Assembly (NCBI GenBank): GCA_029817715.1 | Contig: JARUPY010000606.1 | Location: 8,556,001 to 8,620,000, forward strand | From: Melastoma dodecandrum | Taxonomy: Eukaryota; Streptophyta; Magnoliopsida; Myrtales; Melastomataceae | Length of the DNA stretch: 64,000 bases | Reading direction: 5' to 3' | Translations under genes and position numbers: made by a program | Shown here: positions 1 to 11,668 of the stretch, piece after piece | Layout: every line of letters starts with the position of its first letter | Numbering within the stretch: position 1 is the stretch's first letter | Notes under the pieces: generated by a model | Databases searched by the model: none | The model's input: the letters and a program-made list of their open reading frames with translations, nothing else | What the model was told of the DNA's origin: nothing

Positions 1-753
1 ATGGAACCTTTTGTTTTCGTTCATGTCCATACGCACATTCTGCGACTTTTCCCGCCGAATTTGAGTTGAGTAGTAGAGATGGACGGGAATGAGTTTTGAG
101 GAAGACTGATATGGTGGCTGGTTTTGACAGATCTTACACGATGAGAATAATCTGGCCTTTCTTACATGTACTTAGAATCGATGCCTCTATATGTCCACTC
201 GGGGTGACCATGTGTTCTACTTCAGCTCGATCGGCTACTCCACCGTGTCCAGGTAGTCGAAGCCTGGGCGTCTGCGTGCACTCACGCTGTGGCCAGACCA
301 CTTGGAGTCCTCTCTGCTTCCTACCTCCTCACTTCTTCCCTTTTGAAAATCCCGGGACGTTCAACCGCATCCACAGGCCATGACAGGTCCCCCCCCCCCC
401 CCCCCCCGGCGCCTCCCAACTTTAAAAACAACCAAGCAGAGAGCATTAATGGCGGGCGTGTTCATCCACCCTGTCTCACTTGGTCTCATCCCCCCTCTTC
501 ACTCGCTCCTCGCATTCCCAACCCAATTCCCCACTTTCTGCCTCCTCCATTTGCTATCTCTTCTTCTCTTCACCTCTTCGTCATCCTTTGAAATTTAATT
601 ATTATTATTTAGTTTGTATTAGCTTGAATTTCAACTTAACCCCATGTGATGCTTTCTGACTTCTCCCTCCCCACCATCCCCCAATCATCACCCTTCTCCC
701 CTTCCCCATTTGACCCTTAACTCCCCCTTGATCGCACTCCCCCACCTTCCTCC
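1..753. other. Upstream region of the kinase gene
   Basis: No coding gene is recognised here. The stretch holds a poly-C run near 390-407 and a pyrimidine-rich leader (about 460-750) directly before the kinase start codon, which looks like 5' UTR or proximal promoter. Short open frames are low-complexity and do not resemble proteins. Confidence 0.5.
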
Positions 754-3700
754 ATGGGCCAGTGCTGCGCTAAGCAGAGCTCCGTCGCCGCCACTACCCC
801 TGCCCCCACCACCACCGCCCCCGGCGCTTATAATGACCACCACGCCGCTGTTCCGCAACCAGCCGCAGCGGCGGCACACGGCGATGATCGCCGTTCCCCC
901 AGGTCCCCTGCTCGGGGACGGGCCTCCTCGGAGGCGAATTCCTTCGCGGGAAGCCCGTTCGCTAGCCCCCTGCCAGCTGGGGTAGCCCCCTCGCCTTCCC
1001 CTGCATGGACGCCTCTGAGGAAGTTCAGGTGGCCTCTTCCCCCGCCTTCCCCTGCTCGGCCAATCATGTCGGCGATTGCCAAGAGGGTGGCTGGCCGGGG
1101 AGGGCCTAAGAATGAGCCCATTGCGGAGGAGCTGGCCGATGGGGTGGCCGAAGCCGAAGAGGATGGGGAGCCACAGCTGGATAAGAACTTTGGTTATGGG
1201 AAGAATATCGGGGCCAAGTTCGAGCTCGGGAAGGAGGTTGGGAGAGGGCATTTCGGTCATACTTGCTGGGCAAAGGGGAAGAAAGGAGAGCTCAAGGGGC
1301 AAACCGTGGCCGTGAAGGTCATTTCTAAAGTTAAGGTGTGTGGGGGTATGTGTTTTTCTGTAGTTGATTCTGATCTTCTTACATGGTGAATGATGATGGA
1401 CTATCTGGGACTGGCTATGGCTAGAAATTGGAAGCGATTCGTGGGTTAGTTCATCAGGTTTGATTACTTAGATAAGTATACTTAGGAATTAGGATCCATC
1501 TTTATGCTGCTATGGCATTGACATCTTCATGGGTCATGGTTTGTGATGCTGGCTGAAGACGTGCAAATGGATCCCGATGCATTTGCGTAAGTGAGAATGG
1601 CACATTCGTGTGGTTTGACTCTAAGTATTCTGCATCGATCACATTGTCCTTGACGACGTAACTACGACAACTCTGGATAATTATGGCGGTTGTCTCACTT
1701 GGTGGATCAGAAAGATCATCCAGGTCTACAATAATTGGAGGATGTATCTCTTCCAGATTATTTTGTGTTGTCTATTTTACGGCCGGGCTTTATGTGAACC
1801 AGTAGTCTTCAAGGAAGTATGTGAAAGTCCATATGTAACTAATCCTGTCGGGGAAGCCTCTATGTGATCTAAAGTCGTGCTTTCTCAGATGACTACAGCA
1901 ATTGCAATTGAAGATGTCCGACGAGAGGCCAAGATTTTGAAGGATCTATCGGGACATCGACATCTAATAAAGTATTATGATGCTTTTGAGGATGTGAATA
2001 ATGTCTACATAGTCATGGAGTACGTCCTCTCTCAAGTACCCTCTTAGCTTTGCAAAAGATGTCCGGTCTTAATCATGGGCAAACAGTCTTTGGAATCTTC
2101 TTGTCTTTACCTTTCTTTGGAATTCTAAATCTTGATATATCTTTTCTTTGTTCTTTGCTGATGAAGTCACATTCCTTTTTCTTATCATGACCCATTTCAC
2201 TCATTACATTCCTTCATAGATTGTGCGAAGGAGGAGAGCTGCTGGACCGAATTTTATCCAGGTAATAGTCACAATAGGTAGACATTTCTTTTCCTAATGA
2301 TTGGGAAAGCTAATAACTGCTTCCTTTTTGTTTGCAATTCTGCTGCTGCAGAGGTGGAAGATATCGAGAGGATGAGGCCAAACAAATTGTGGTGCAAATT
2401 TTAAGTGTGGTATCTTATTTTCATCTTCAAGGAGTTGTGCATCGGGATCTAAAGCCTGAGGTTTGTCTTGCCAGATTAATCTTGTGTTGCATGTATTGGC
2501 TTTCCGGGGATGACAGTCGACCTTTTTGGTATGACAGAATTTTCTTTTCACCTCAAAAGATGAGGATGCTCCAATGAAGATCATAGATTTTGGTCTATCT
2601 GATTTTATAGGACCAGGTACTTTCCATTTGAAGCCTGTGGATTCCAGTATTTACGTTGATTGATATGATATTAATGTCCTCCCCCATCATGAACCTCTTA
2701 GATGTCAATATTTGAGTCCATTAGATGTAGGACATGGTAAGCTAGACCAGTTTATCCATGGACCAGTTTTCTTTCCCCGTTTACCAAATGCATTTGTTTG
2801 CAACGAAAAATTTCGAGTAAAGTCTAGCTATAATTTGCTCGTAACTTTAATGTAAAACTGCTTCCATATGCGTCCAAAATCACGTTCTCCTTTTCACCGC
2901 CATCTGGCTACTCTGCTTGTTTGGCTCGTTTCTTTTCTGAGGTTACCTTTTGTACAATTTAAAACCACCATGTCTGGGAAAAAAAAGTGAGATCTGTCTG
3001 TGGAATTTGTCGGTCAAGTAAGCCAAATCATTGGTTTCATTTTTTTTATTCTGGACCGAAGAACCATGGGTTTGATACGTATTGACCACTGTTTCTCGTA
3101 ACCAACAAAAGGACAAAATTTGCCTATAGAGTTTGTTTCTACTTGGCAGGTCAGCGCCTGAGCGATGTTGTCGGCAGTGCATATTATGTTGCTCCTGAAG
3201 TGCTTCATAGGTTGTATAGCCTTGAAGCAGACATGTGGAGTATCGGTGTCATAACATATATATTATTATGTGGAAGCAGACCATTTTGGGCTCGAACCGA
3301 GTCTGGAATTTTTCGTTCTGTGCTTAGAGCAGACCCTAATTTTCAAGATACACCTTGGCCTGGGGTATCAGCAGAAGGGAAAGATTTTGTGAAACGGCTC
3401 CTGAACAAGGACTACAGGAAAAGAATGACAGCAGCCCAAGCTCTTAGTAAGACTTCTACTGAATGATCAACCGTGGTTCATCCAAAAAATGGATCTGTGC
3501 AGACATACTTGATTGTCTCCGCCTTTCTTTTGCTTTAGTCTAATTTATTTACGTGCATTATTGCCCCTAATTGCAGCTCACCCATGGCTATGGGATGAAA
3601 CTCGTGCTGTCCCGCTCGATATCTTGATTTTCAAGTCAGTGAAGTCATATATTCGGACGACGCCTTTCAAAAGATCCGCACTTAAGGTAATCACGCTGTC

Positions 3701-4823
3701 TATGGTAAATGGGAAGATAAAGGCGGATTTTCTTGTGAAGTTAGTTTAACTAAATCGGAACTTTTGCTTGGACTTCACCTTATCTACCATCAATAGATTG
3801 TTAGAACTTATTTATAGCTTTAGGGATTTATCTTTCGTAACTTCTTATTCGATAGCTCCAATCTATGCAGGCTCTGTCAAAAGCATTACCGGAGGAAGAA
3901 CTTGCCTACATAACTGCTCAATTTAATAATTTAGAACCAGTGGATGGATATGTTTCTCTGTCTAACTTTAGAAAGGTAAGCATTTTCTCGCTTGTAACTG
4001 TACTTGGCTATGTGTCCATGTTTTGCTTTATTCTACAATTTGCAAAAGGCAAGAATCACTTGTGCAAAACAATCCTTAAGTATATGCTCACAGATTATGA
4101 CAATGTAGTGGTCGTTACTCTTCCATAGAACGAAACAAACTTAAATTCAATATATATGTTCCTGATGATCCCCTAATTGTACTTGCTCTACGGCATTGAC
4201 TCTCCTCTGTCGAAATGCTGTTACGGTGTAGGCTTTGATGGAAAATGCAACCGACGCAATGAAGGAGTCAAGGGTCCCTGAGATTCTGGATTTGGTAAGG
4301 CATTTTCATTCTGCAGATAAATCAACCGTGTATTCAGTTTAGACTGTCAGAAGACTGTATTTGTCTATCGTGTTGTGTGTTTCAAAATTCATGCGGTTTC
4401 TTTCTAAATATGTCTGTGTCTGGTCCCTAGATGGAACCCCTGGCCTACAAGAACATGGATTTTGAAGAGTTCTGTGCAGCGTCGATAATCCCGCATCAGC
4501 TCGAGGGTCGAGAAGACTGGGACCACATTGCAACTGCTGCTTTCAATTACTTTGAGCGCGAAGGCAACCGTGTTATTTCGGTCATTGAGCTGGCACGGGT
4601 ATTCGACACGGAGCATTTTTTATTTATTTACATCAAACCTTTCTCCAACTCGTAAAGATCAACTCTTCATTCATATGTGGCACAGGAGATGAACTTAGAC
4701 CCCAGAGCTCAATCCATGCTGGATAACTGCGTGAGGAGTTCGGACGGGAAGCTCAGTTTCCTTGGGTACACCAAGTTCTTACATGGGGTGACGCTTCGGA
4801 ACTTCACTAGCAGACAGAGATAG
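754..4823 (+). CDS. CDPK-related protein kinase (CRK family), 11 exons
   Basis: A Ser/Thr kinase of the CDPK-related (CRK) group, predicted to act at the plasma membrane. My exons are 754-1335, 1889-2019, 2220-2261, 2352-2460, 2538-2616, 3150-3446, 3577-3686, 3871-3975, 4232-4294, 4431-4598 and 4686-4823, giving 607 aa. The N-terminus MGQCC carries a myristoylation Gly2 and adjacent cysteines for palmitoylation. A Pro/Ala-rich variable region follows. The kinase domain starts near residue 156 with the glycine loop GRGHFG, catalytic Lys188, HRDLKPE at 282-288 and DFG at 305-307, then GSAYYVAPE and the [18 protein letters not shown] block. The C-terminus has the CRK-type degenerate EF-hand region ([44 protein letters not shown]), so direct calcium regulation is doubtful. 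All introns are GT-AG with matching phases. The family is certain; the orthologue number is not. Confidence 0.95.
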
Positions 4824-5370
4824 GAGCAAGGGATCCGAATGCTGTAGAACAGGGGAAATCGATTTTTCGCACAATTTGTCATTTTATGATGTATAGAGTC
4901 GGATTCTTCTTCTATATATAACGAGGTTGTATACAGTACAGCAGAAAGGCCCGGCGATTGATGTTGTGTATGAGATGAGGATGAATATGTTTAGTGTCTG
5001 TTCCAAGAACATTGTTCTTCCATGAGTTGGGTTGTCTTTTTAACACAGTATGGGACCATTTATAATCCCAATAATTGTTGTAATGAAAACGATTAGGGGT
5101 TGACTTTCGATCTCTAATCAGGCCAACACGAAGCCGTGCACTCCTCGACATCTGCCGACCAAAGACTAAACCAACACTACCCAACTCCCTGAGGCAAGGC
5201 GTCGCCCGTTAGTAGTTCGGTGAACGGCTTCGACGAACGAACGGGGTATATGGGTCTGCCCTTTGAGAAATCTTCCTGTTTGATTACATTTTGGATCTCG
5301 GGTGAAAGTTATGCACATTTTTATCAGTAAATTTTGTGTAGATAAGCGGGGGATGACGGGTGGTTGGATA
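4824..5370. other. 3' flanks of kinase and SAUR genes
   Basis: Convergent intergenic stretch holding the 3' UTR of the kinase gene and the downstream flank of the SAUR gene. No further gene is seen. Confidence 0.5.
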
Positions 5371-5646
5371 TCAGTTGACTCTGAAGCACTTGTGACGGTG
5401 GTGGTCGCTCGGCTCGTTATCCCTGTCGATGGATTCCCACACCATTTGAAAGTCGTGGACATGGCAGGGGATGTTGATGAGCCCCTTCTGATCGAACCCG
5501 TACTCCTCCTCTGCCTCCTTGAGCAGCCTGGCGAACATCGGGTGGTTCAAGTAGTCGACGGGGACCAGGAACCTCCTCCTCTGTTCCTCCTCGCCGTGAC
5601 CCACGGAAACAGGGATGCAGCCCTTGGGGACGTCGGCCTTCGCCAT
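5371..5646 (-). CDS. SAUR-like small auxin-responsive protein
   Basis: A single-exon gene for a 91-residue SAUR-family protein. The SAUR core is clear: PKGCIPVSVG near the N-terminus, then RRRFLVPVDYLNHPMFARLL, then EEEYGFDQKGLINIPC. Known SAURs inhibit PP2C.D phosphatases and so activate plasma-membrane H+-ATPases during auxin-driven cell expansion; that role is inferred from the family here. Absence of introns and small size are typical. A TATA-like sequence lies about 85 bp upstream. The acidic, His-containing tail after the core is short and variable, as in other members. Confidence 0.93.
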   Translation of the reverse strand: MAKADVPKGCIPVSVGHGEEEQRRRFLVPVDYLNHPMFARLLKEAEEEYGFDQKGLINIPCHVHDFQMVWESIDRDNEPSDHHRHKCFRVN

Positions 5647-5727
5647 GGTGGATTTGACGTTGTTGGGGGGGGTGGTAGAGAAACTCCGGCGGTATCAGAT
5701 TTTTGAGACAGACATGGGATGGAGGGA

Positions 5728-5738
5728 TATTATATAAC
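5728..5738 (-). promoter_or_regulatory. Probable TATA box of the SAUR gene
   Basis: Read on the minus strand the sequence is a TATATAA-type box about 85 bp before the SAUR start codon, a normal spacing for a short plant 5' UTR. Assigned by position and motif only. Confidence 0.55.
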
Positions 5739-5829
5739 ATGCAAGTGAGACAAGGGATGGGGCCTGGTCTTAGTGAAGCTAAGGAAGGTGAGATGACATC
5801 TTCCCAGGAACAGAGACCGAGTTTTTGAC

Positions 5830-6092
5830 TTCCGCGGTTTCTCTAATTAATAATAATAATAATAAACGTGTTCAAAATATCAACCGAAAAATATAAATAA
5901 ATATTTTGATATTTTTCTCGATTCAACTGAAAAAAATATCTTGACATTAAATAACACATTTCAGATTAAATAGAAAAAAGACTCAAAATTTATAATATAT
6001 TTAGTAATTTGACAATTCTTTAGTTAATCTAAGCACAAATCTCCTAACATTACTATTAATAATAACACGAAATAACAAAAGTAGGATGTTTG
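5830..6092. other. AT-rich intergenic DNA with TAA repeats
   Basis: AT-rich stretch with a short (TAA)n run near 5845-5865. No gene is seen. It separates the SAUR promoter from the 3' end of the membrane-protein gene. Confidence 0.5.
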
Positions 6093-7022
6093 TTAATCAT
6101 CAGGATGAAGGATGACATCGCTGCCTTCCTCCGTCGCCCCTGTCTTCACCGTCGAACCTCCCCCGTGATCATCCTCCCCCTCCGTCCACCCTGCCGTTCC
6201 CACGTCCAACGCATCCAGTATCGGCCTTATTACCAGTATTCCCTCCGCCGCCACCACCGACACCAGTGTGCACACCACCACCCCGAACTCCGCCATCCGG
6301 TGAGCTCCTGATCCTGGTGCCCCCACCACGCTGAGCCCCAGGAACACGACCTCGACTGGTAGTGGGATGAGTACCCCGAGGGCAATCCCGTACGTCCTCA
6401 TCCGAAGCCCCTTGTTGATGACCACCGTCACAACGTTGTAGCATGACAGTGCAAAGCACATCCAGAATATTGCCCCAAATGAACCGAACACGATGGTGGA
6501 CAACAATGGGTACATGCAAGCTGTGGACTGGGAGGTTCCGTCCTGGTGCGAGGCGTATGTGTATGAGCTTCGGGTGAAGAGTTCGGGGAGGCGGTCGTCG
6601 AAGGGGGAGAAGTATACGAATATTGTCTGGAGGATGAGCATGGGGAGACAGGAGAACAGGACGGCAGTAACCACGCGGGAGGAGTGCAGAGGGGGTCTGA
6701 TCGAGGAGTTGAGGAGGAAGAGGACGGTGAGGAGGATAGAGGGCTCGAGGAGGCCGAGGGAGAGGGTGACATGGAGCTGGCAGAGGAAAGGGTTGCTGCC
6801 TAACAGAGGGAGGAGCTGAGACACCGACCAGAGGATGGCAGCCGATACAAGGAGGAGACGGACGGTCCAGAGGGGGGAGAACCGGTGGAGGGACGGGGAG
6901 GCAAGCGACTTGTGACGGAAGTGGAGAATGAACGCCAAGGAGAGGAAGGAGAGGACGACGACGGCTACGATCAGCACGAACGTGGCGAGTTCGACGATCG
7001 GCCGTGGGGATGCCACGACCAT
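6093..7022 (-). CDS. Seven-transmembrane plant protein of unknown function
   Basis: An intronless gene for a 309-residue integral membrane protein. Seven hydrophobic segments are visible at about residues 11-34, 51-73, 84-105, 117-138, 171-195, 211-233 and 243-265. A short polar loop lies between segments 4 and 5, and the C-terminus is Asp/Glu/Gly-rich and hydrophilic. Basic residues after segment 1 (HFRHKS) and after segment 5 (INKGLRMR) would face the cytosol under the positive-inside rule. It resembles a group of uncharacterised land-plant transmembrane proteins; I do not recognise a named family or catalytic motif. The start at 7022 gives the complete first helix. Confidence 0.75.
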   Translation of the reverse strand: MVVASPRPIVELATFVLIVAVVVLSFLSLAFILHFRHKSLASPSLHRFSPLWTVRLLLVSAAILWSVSQLLPLLGSNPFLCQLHVTLSLGLLEPSILLTVLFLLNSSIRPPLHSSRVVTAVLFSCLPMLILQTIFVYFSPFDDRLPELFTRSSYTYASHQDGTSQSTACMYPLLSTIVFGSFGAIFWMCFALSCYNVVTVVINKGLRMRTYGIALGVLIPLPVEVVFLGLSVVGAPGSGAHRMAEFGVVVCTLVSVVAAEGILVIRPILDALDVGTAGWTEGEDDHGGGSTVKTGATEEGSDVILHPDD

Positions 7023-8900
7023 CTGGTCATGAGAACCGCGTCCCTATCAAATATTCCCACTTGGCGAGAGAGACACCCTTATGCCGGACCCGTCTCTCTC
7101 CCGGGCAAGCAATGCCGGAAGCAGCGACAGGCCGGGAGGGGACAAAAGCGTGGGGAGATGATTCGGAGGCCAGCAGCAGAAAGACGAATGTCATGGGTGG
7201 TTGGATCAAAAGACTGAAGATCCTCCTCCTGGAAATGACTTGGAGCTTCCCCCTAATCTTATCAACTTTTTGTTCCTTTTAAAACGGAGATAAACTCGAA
7301 AAGGACAACCCATCTTCCCCCGGGGAGAAGGGAAGTACAGGATGGGAGGGAAGGGTTAAAAGGTTTTTTGTTTTGTTTTGGTAACTGGTAGTTGTTTCCT
7401 TTGATTTCGGAGACATTTAGGTTTGGTTCTTCTGGTTTTGTAATAAGTTTTAAGTTATTGCATCCTCCTCATCCTCCTGCTCCTACATGACAGCAAAGCA
7501 ACGACACTCCTGCATAATCATAGCATTTTCTCTCGGATTGGACGTATCAATCACGGATCCCTCCCCCAAGAACTGCACACCATCTCAGAAACAACAGTAA
7601 AATAATATGCATTGCCAAAAAACAAACGGTAAAAACAAGGGATGGGAATGGTGAAAAGTAATCCTGGTGGGAATCAGAGATGATGATGATGGACTGAACA
7701 AGCAAACTCTCGTCGTCCAAAATCCTCCAATTCGTACGTGTTAAAAAGAAAAAAGTTATTCTGGGTTTTTTTTTTTGCATGCATGCATCGCTTTCTTCAG
7801 GTAGACAAAACAAAACACACACACACACACACCAGCACCAGGATTGCTTTTAGATTCTTGCGAATCTGACAAGTCATTTTTGCCTGTGACACCCACAGGA
7901 GGCTCAGACAGACACAAACACAACACAGGCACATACACAGAACATTGTCCTTTCAGCATGAGGAGAGGAGAGGGAAACAAAGAAACTGCAGTTATATTAG
8001 AGATAAGAGTGGGTTTTTCCCATGTCTAACCCGGGCCACACAAGCAATGAGTTGTCGTGAAACTCTGGTGGGGTTAGAATTTCAAGGATGCATAAGAGTG
8101 TTGTTGCTTGGGAAATAAGAAAAGAAGAATCTTCGGATGCGTAAACTCATGCATAAAGACAGACAAACTCGTTTCTGTTCTTCTTGGGGGGGGGGAGAAA
8201 TGATGGATTATAAATAGGGGGTGGTGTACATCTTCCATGGAAGAGAGGATTAATGATGTCATCTTCTTATCATCCCCCTTTGCTAAAAACCCTGCCAAAA
8301 GGATTGACTGGAAAGAGGTATAAATGAATGGAGGATATACGAACTGCTACAAACTAAAACTACGAAGTGTAGACAGGGAACTTTCCAGCTGCATCGCCAT
8401 CATCATGCATTTACGACTTCTATGTAGATTTTCCTTATTAAAACTGTGAAAAGATCTTCCAAAGTCAAAATATGTGACTCTTATTTGTTGCCCCCCCCCC
8501 CCCCCTACTTTGTGTGGGGACGAAGTTTGTTATGTTCACTAAACAGGAAGAGTCATTTAAGTCTTCACTTGTTGATTGTAAATCTTTTTGAAGGATCAAA
8601 TCCCCCTTCTGGTGTTTTAACACCGGTGCGAATCCACCAGGCCTTCTTGGGGGGGGGGGGGGGGGGGGGGTCTTTTACTTTGTTGAGACCCACAACTCTC
8701 CCCCCAAAACTTTGATCTTCAAACAACTGTTATACACTGCAAATTCCTCCATGAAACACAAGGATCATGCATGACTACGAAGATTACGCGAGTAACGCAA
8801 CGAGAAAGAAAAAGGCGGGAGCGCTCCTCCGACAAAAGGAGGCCCCCGGAACAACCCTCACCTGCACAGCCGGCGGACCTCGTGCTTGCGGAAAGAGTTT
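7023..8900. other. Intergenic region with microsatellites and homopolymers
   Basis: No coding gene is recognised. The region contains a (CA)n tract at about 7814-7832, a run of about 14 C at 8493-8506 and about 22 G at 8649-8670. The promoter of the seven-TM gene should lie in its first few hundred bases. The right part leads into the 3' flank of the MIR166 hairpin. Confidence 0.5.
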
Positions 8901-8934
8901 AAGGGGGGAGCCAAAAGAACTAAAAAAAGAAGAA

Positions 8935-9085
8935 GCAAGAGATGTTGAGGGGAATGAAGCCTGGTCCGAGGCCATGGGAGAGGGAGCTTTAACCACAAAC
9001 AACAATGTAAGAGACGAGCGAGACGTGTAATAATAATATTTTCTTGGCAGAGCCTTGGACCAGACAACATTCCCCACAATTAACC
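8935..9085 (-). ncRNA. MIR166: MIR166 microRNA precursor
   Basis: A microRNA hairpin transcribed from the minus strand. The mature miR166 sequence is a perfect 21-nt match at 8949-8969 (minus strand, beginning TCGGACCAGGCTTC) on the 3' arm. The star strand lies on the 5' arm at 9053-9073 (minus strand, GGAATGTTGTCTGG...). The two pair over nearly their full length around an AT-rich loop of about 80 nt, which is the standard MIR166 layout. miR166 cleaves mRNAs of class III HD-ZIP transcription factors and so controls leaf polarity, meristem and vascular patterning. The primary transcript is expected to start upstream on the minus strand (above 9085). Confidence 0.95.
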
Positions 9086-9205
9086 GTTGCTTTCTCTCCA
9101 CCCCCACCTTAAAACATTCCCTGCCCTCACTCTGATTCCCTCCCTCTGGAGTCGCTCTTCTTCAGTTGTAGAGATGTGTTTTTGGAGACAGGGTGTGAGG
9201 TCAAG

Positions 9206-9244
<39 letters not shown>

Positions 9245-9995
9245 AATAAAGAACAAACCCCATAAATGGATGGATCCCAGCTTAGAGTTTGGGTAGGGGA
9301 GGAAGAAGATGTAGGTATAAATGATTGCTTCAATTATATATCGGCATCGGATTGTTGACACTACCTTTCTCTTCATGAGGGGAAGTAGATGGAATACAAC
9401 AACTATTCACATCTTGTACTTTGGGATCGAGTTGGGTGAGGTGGGTGGGATGGGAGGGACCCCCCAATCCAATAAAAAACAAAGCAAAACTTTCTTTGAT
9501 TATTCAAGATTGTCGATTCCGGTGTTATCTAATCTGGGTTTTTCTTCTTCTTCTTCTCTCCCAAAAAGGCGAGGCAGTGTGAATGAGGCAACTTTTCTAA
9601 CTTACTCTGCTTTGGAAAAATGCACACAAAAAAAAAGGAGCCCCTGTCTTGACTTTTATTGCATTATTTTAGGCCATTTTCTTCTCTGGGTTTTATCCAT
9701 TTGATTCTTCGTGTGTAAAGGTAGACGTTAACTATTTCTCCCCAATTACTATGAGAGGGAAATTCCTAACCCTCAACCCCTTGCATTTACATTATGATCT
9801 GAAAAGATAATGGGCTCAGTTTTAATCTGGCTTCGGCTCCTGCTTGTAGGCCCAATTAATTTGGGCTTATTATATTGGGCCCAATGGTCATTCCTCAATG
9901 GGCTTTTGCGCCTTAAACGCCGTCGTCGCCAAGTTAAGTGCCGGGCTTTGGCTTAAGTCCTCCGCAACTCGGCGTGAGAATAAGATTCTTTAGGA
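9086..9995. other. Intergenic region between MIR166 and PGL
   Basis: Holds a (GA)n microsatellite at about 9208-9242 inside the likely MIR166 promoter or primary transcript, then the promoter of the 6-phosphogluconolactonase gene. No coding gene is recognised. Confidence 0.5.
9845..9905 (+). promoter_or_regulatory. Cluster of GGCCCA/TGGGCC (site II) elements
   Basis: Several GGCCCA, TGGGCTT and TGGGCC motifs lie 90-150 bp before the PGL start codon. Such site II elements are bound by TCP factors and are common in promoters of plant housekeeping genes. The assignment is by motif and position. Confidence 0.45.
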
Positions 9996-10966
9996 ATGGC
10001 AGCGGAGGAGGAGATGAAGAAGAAGAAGGTCGAGATCTTCGATACGGAGGAGGAACTGGCCGTGTCACTTGCCAGGTACATCGCCGATCTCTCCGTCGAC
10101 TTCATCAGATCTAGAGGTTCCTTCACCGTCGTCCTTTCCGGCGGATACCTGATCCATAACCTCAGGTTTGTGCCAGGAGATTCGAACCCCCCCCCCCCCC
10201 CCCCTCCTTTTTTGAGTGAAGTCGAGTCTTGATCGGATTGGGGGTGATGGGGAATCTTCCTCAGGAAGCTGAAGGAGCCTCCTTACGTGGGTTCGCTTGA
10301 TTGGTCTAAATGGCATGTTTTCTGGCTAGACGAGAGAGTCGTCCCCAAGAGTCACCCCGACAGCAACTACAAGCTCGCCTGCGACGGTTTCCTGTCCTAT
10401 GTATTGTTCGATTCCCCCCTTGAAACTTCCTCCGGCTGTTGTTTTCTGTGAAGCAGTGATGCTGACGGCTGGCGTTTCTCTTTATTGTTCAGGTGCCGAT
10501 TCCGGTGGAGAATGTGTACGCCATCAATGACGCCCTCCCGGCCGAGGGTGCCGCGGAGGACTACGAGAACTGCGTGAGGCAATTGGTCACGAAGAAGGTC
10601 GTGCCACTGTCTACCATCACCGGGTTCCTGGCATTTGATCTTATGCTCCTGGGGATGGGCCCCGACGGTCACGTGGCGTCGCTATTTCCGGGGCACCCTC
10701 TCCTCAATGAGAATGAGAGGTGGGTTACCTACATCAAGGACTCCCCCAAGCCGCCTCCGGAGAGAATCACCTTCACTTTCCCCGTGATAAACTCCTCCAA
10801 GTACATAGCAGTTGTGGTTGCTGGGCCTGGCGAGGTCGAGGCGGTGCGTAAGGTCTTGGGAAGTGGAGATGGGGATGGTCATGATAGTCGTCTACCTGCA
10901 GGGATGGTATCCGCGGAAGGCGAACTGACATGGTTTCTGGACAAGGATGCCGCTTCCAAGCTTTAA
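9996..10966 (+). CDS. 6-phosphogluconolactonase, cytosolic type
   Basis: The enzyme hydrolyses 6-phosphogluconolactone to 6-phosphogluconate, step two of the oxidative pentose phosphate pathway. Exons 9996-10165, 10265-10400 and 10493-10966 give 259 aa. Family blocks in order are FTVVLSGG (sugar-phosphate loop), WHVFWLDERVVPKSHPDSNY, then FDLMLLGMGPDGHVASLFPG with the catalytic-site motif, and PPERITFTFPVINSSKYIAVVV. There is no N-terminal extension that would be a plastid transit peptide and no evident PTS1, so a cytosolic enzyme is likely. Intron 1 carries a poly-C run right after the donor. Protein length is normal for the family. Confidence 0.95.
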
Positions 10967-11668
10967 GGCAACAGAATGGATAATGCCCCAGGAAGCTGCC
11001 TCAGCTAAAAAAGCTCATTATGTGAGAATTTATAATTTGATCTAAAGAAAGTCGATGTGATTTGTCTTTGGCAAACATGGCATTGTTGCTAAGCCTCTAA
11101 ACACACGTTCCTGGTGAAGATGATCGATCTGCTATGCCCTTTCTGTCTGAAAACTAAACTAGTCGTTCAGCCTCATCGGAAGCAGCGTCCTGGGGCGGGC
11201 TCTTGGACATTCATACGGTGAGAGGATTATCTCTGTTGTTGTTTGTGGTTTCCTACCAACAGCAAACAACCCAATCAAAGGGCCACCAGCATGGTCCTTT
11301 TTTAGCAGGCAGGGAAGTTGAACTGCAACCCAAACCTCAATCAACCTCCCATTTGTGGCACACATTTTTCAGCATAGGAAGTGACATGATTTAAAAGGTG
11401 CACGGTCATTGCTTCCAATCACAAGATTTTTACAGTACTAGATTAAACGTTTCTTACATGTATTAATCAATCCATTGGTTTCTTTTTTTTTTTTATCAAA
11501 ATCTTACGGATGGATTCTTGTTCCCTTACCCACTACTCGTATTATTTTATCCCAAAAAATCAAATATTTTTTCTTATAGATTAAAACAAAATCCTGTGAT
11601 TAAAATAATATAGTCATAAGATACATTCTAAAAGAAAATAATATCCTAAAGCCAAATGAAAATGAATT
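10967..11668. other. PGL 3' flank and AT-rich spacer
   Basis: Contains the 3' UTR of the PGL gene (about 10967-11150) and AT-rich DNA. Part of the PGL flank is duplicated at 13030-13200. No coding gene is recognised. Confidence 0.5.

Noticed and set aside
688..1302. A long open frame on the minus strand over the kinase first exon
   Set aside because: GC-rich shadow of the kinase coding exon; the plus-strand frame has clear kinase homology.
10175..10195. A tRNA T-arm-like string on the minus strand (GGTTCGAATCTC)
   Set aside because: No A box, no cloverleaf and no matching acceptor stem; it lies at the start of PGL intron 1 beside a poly-C tract.
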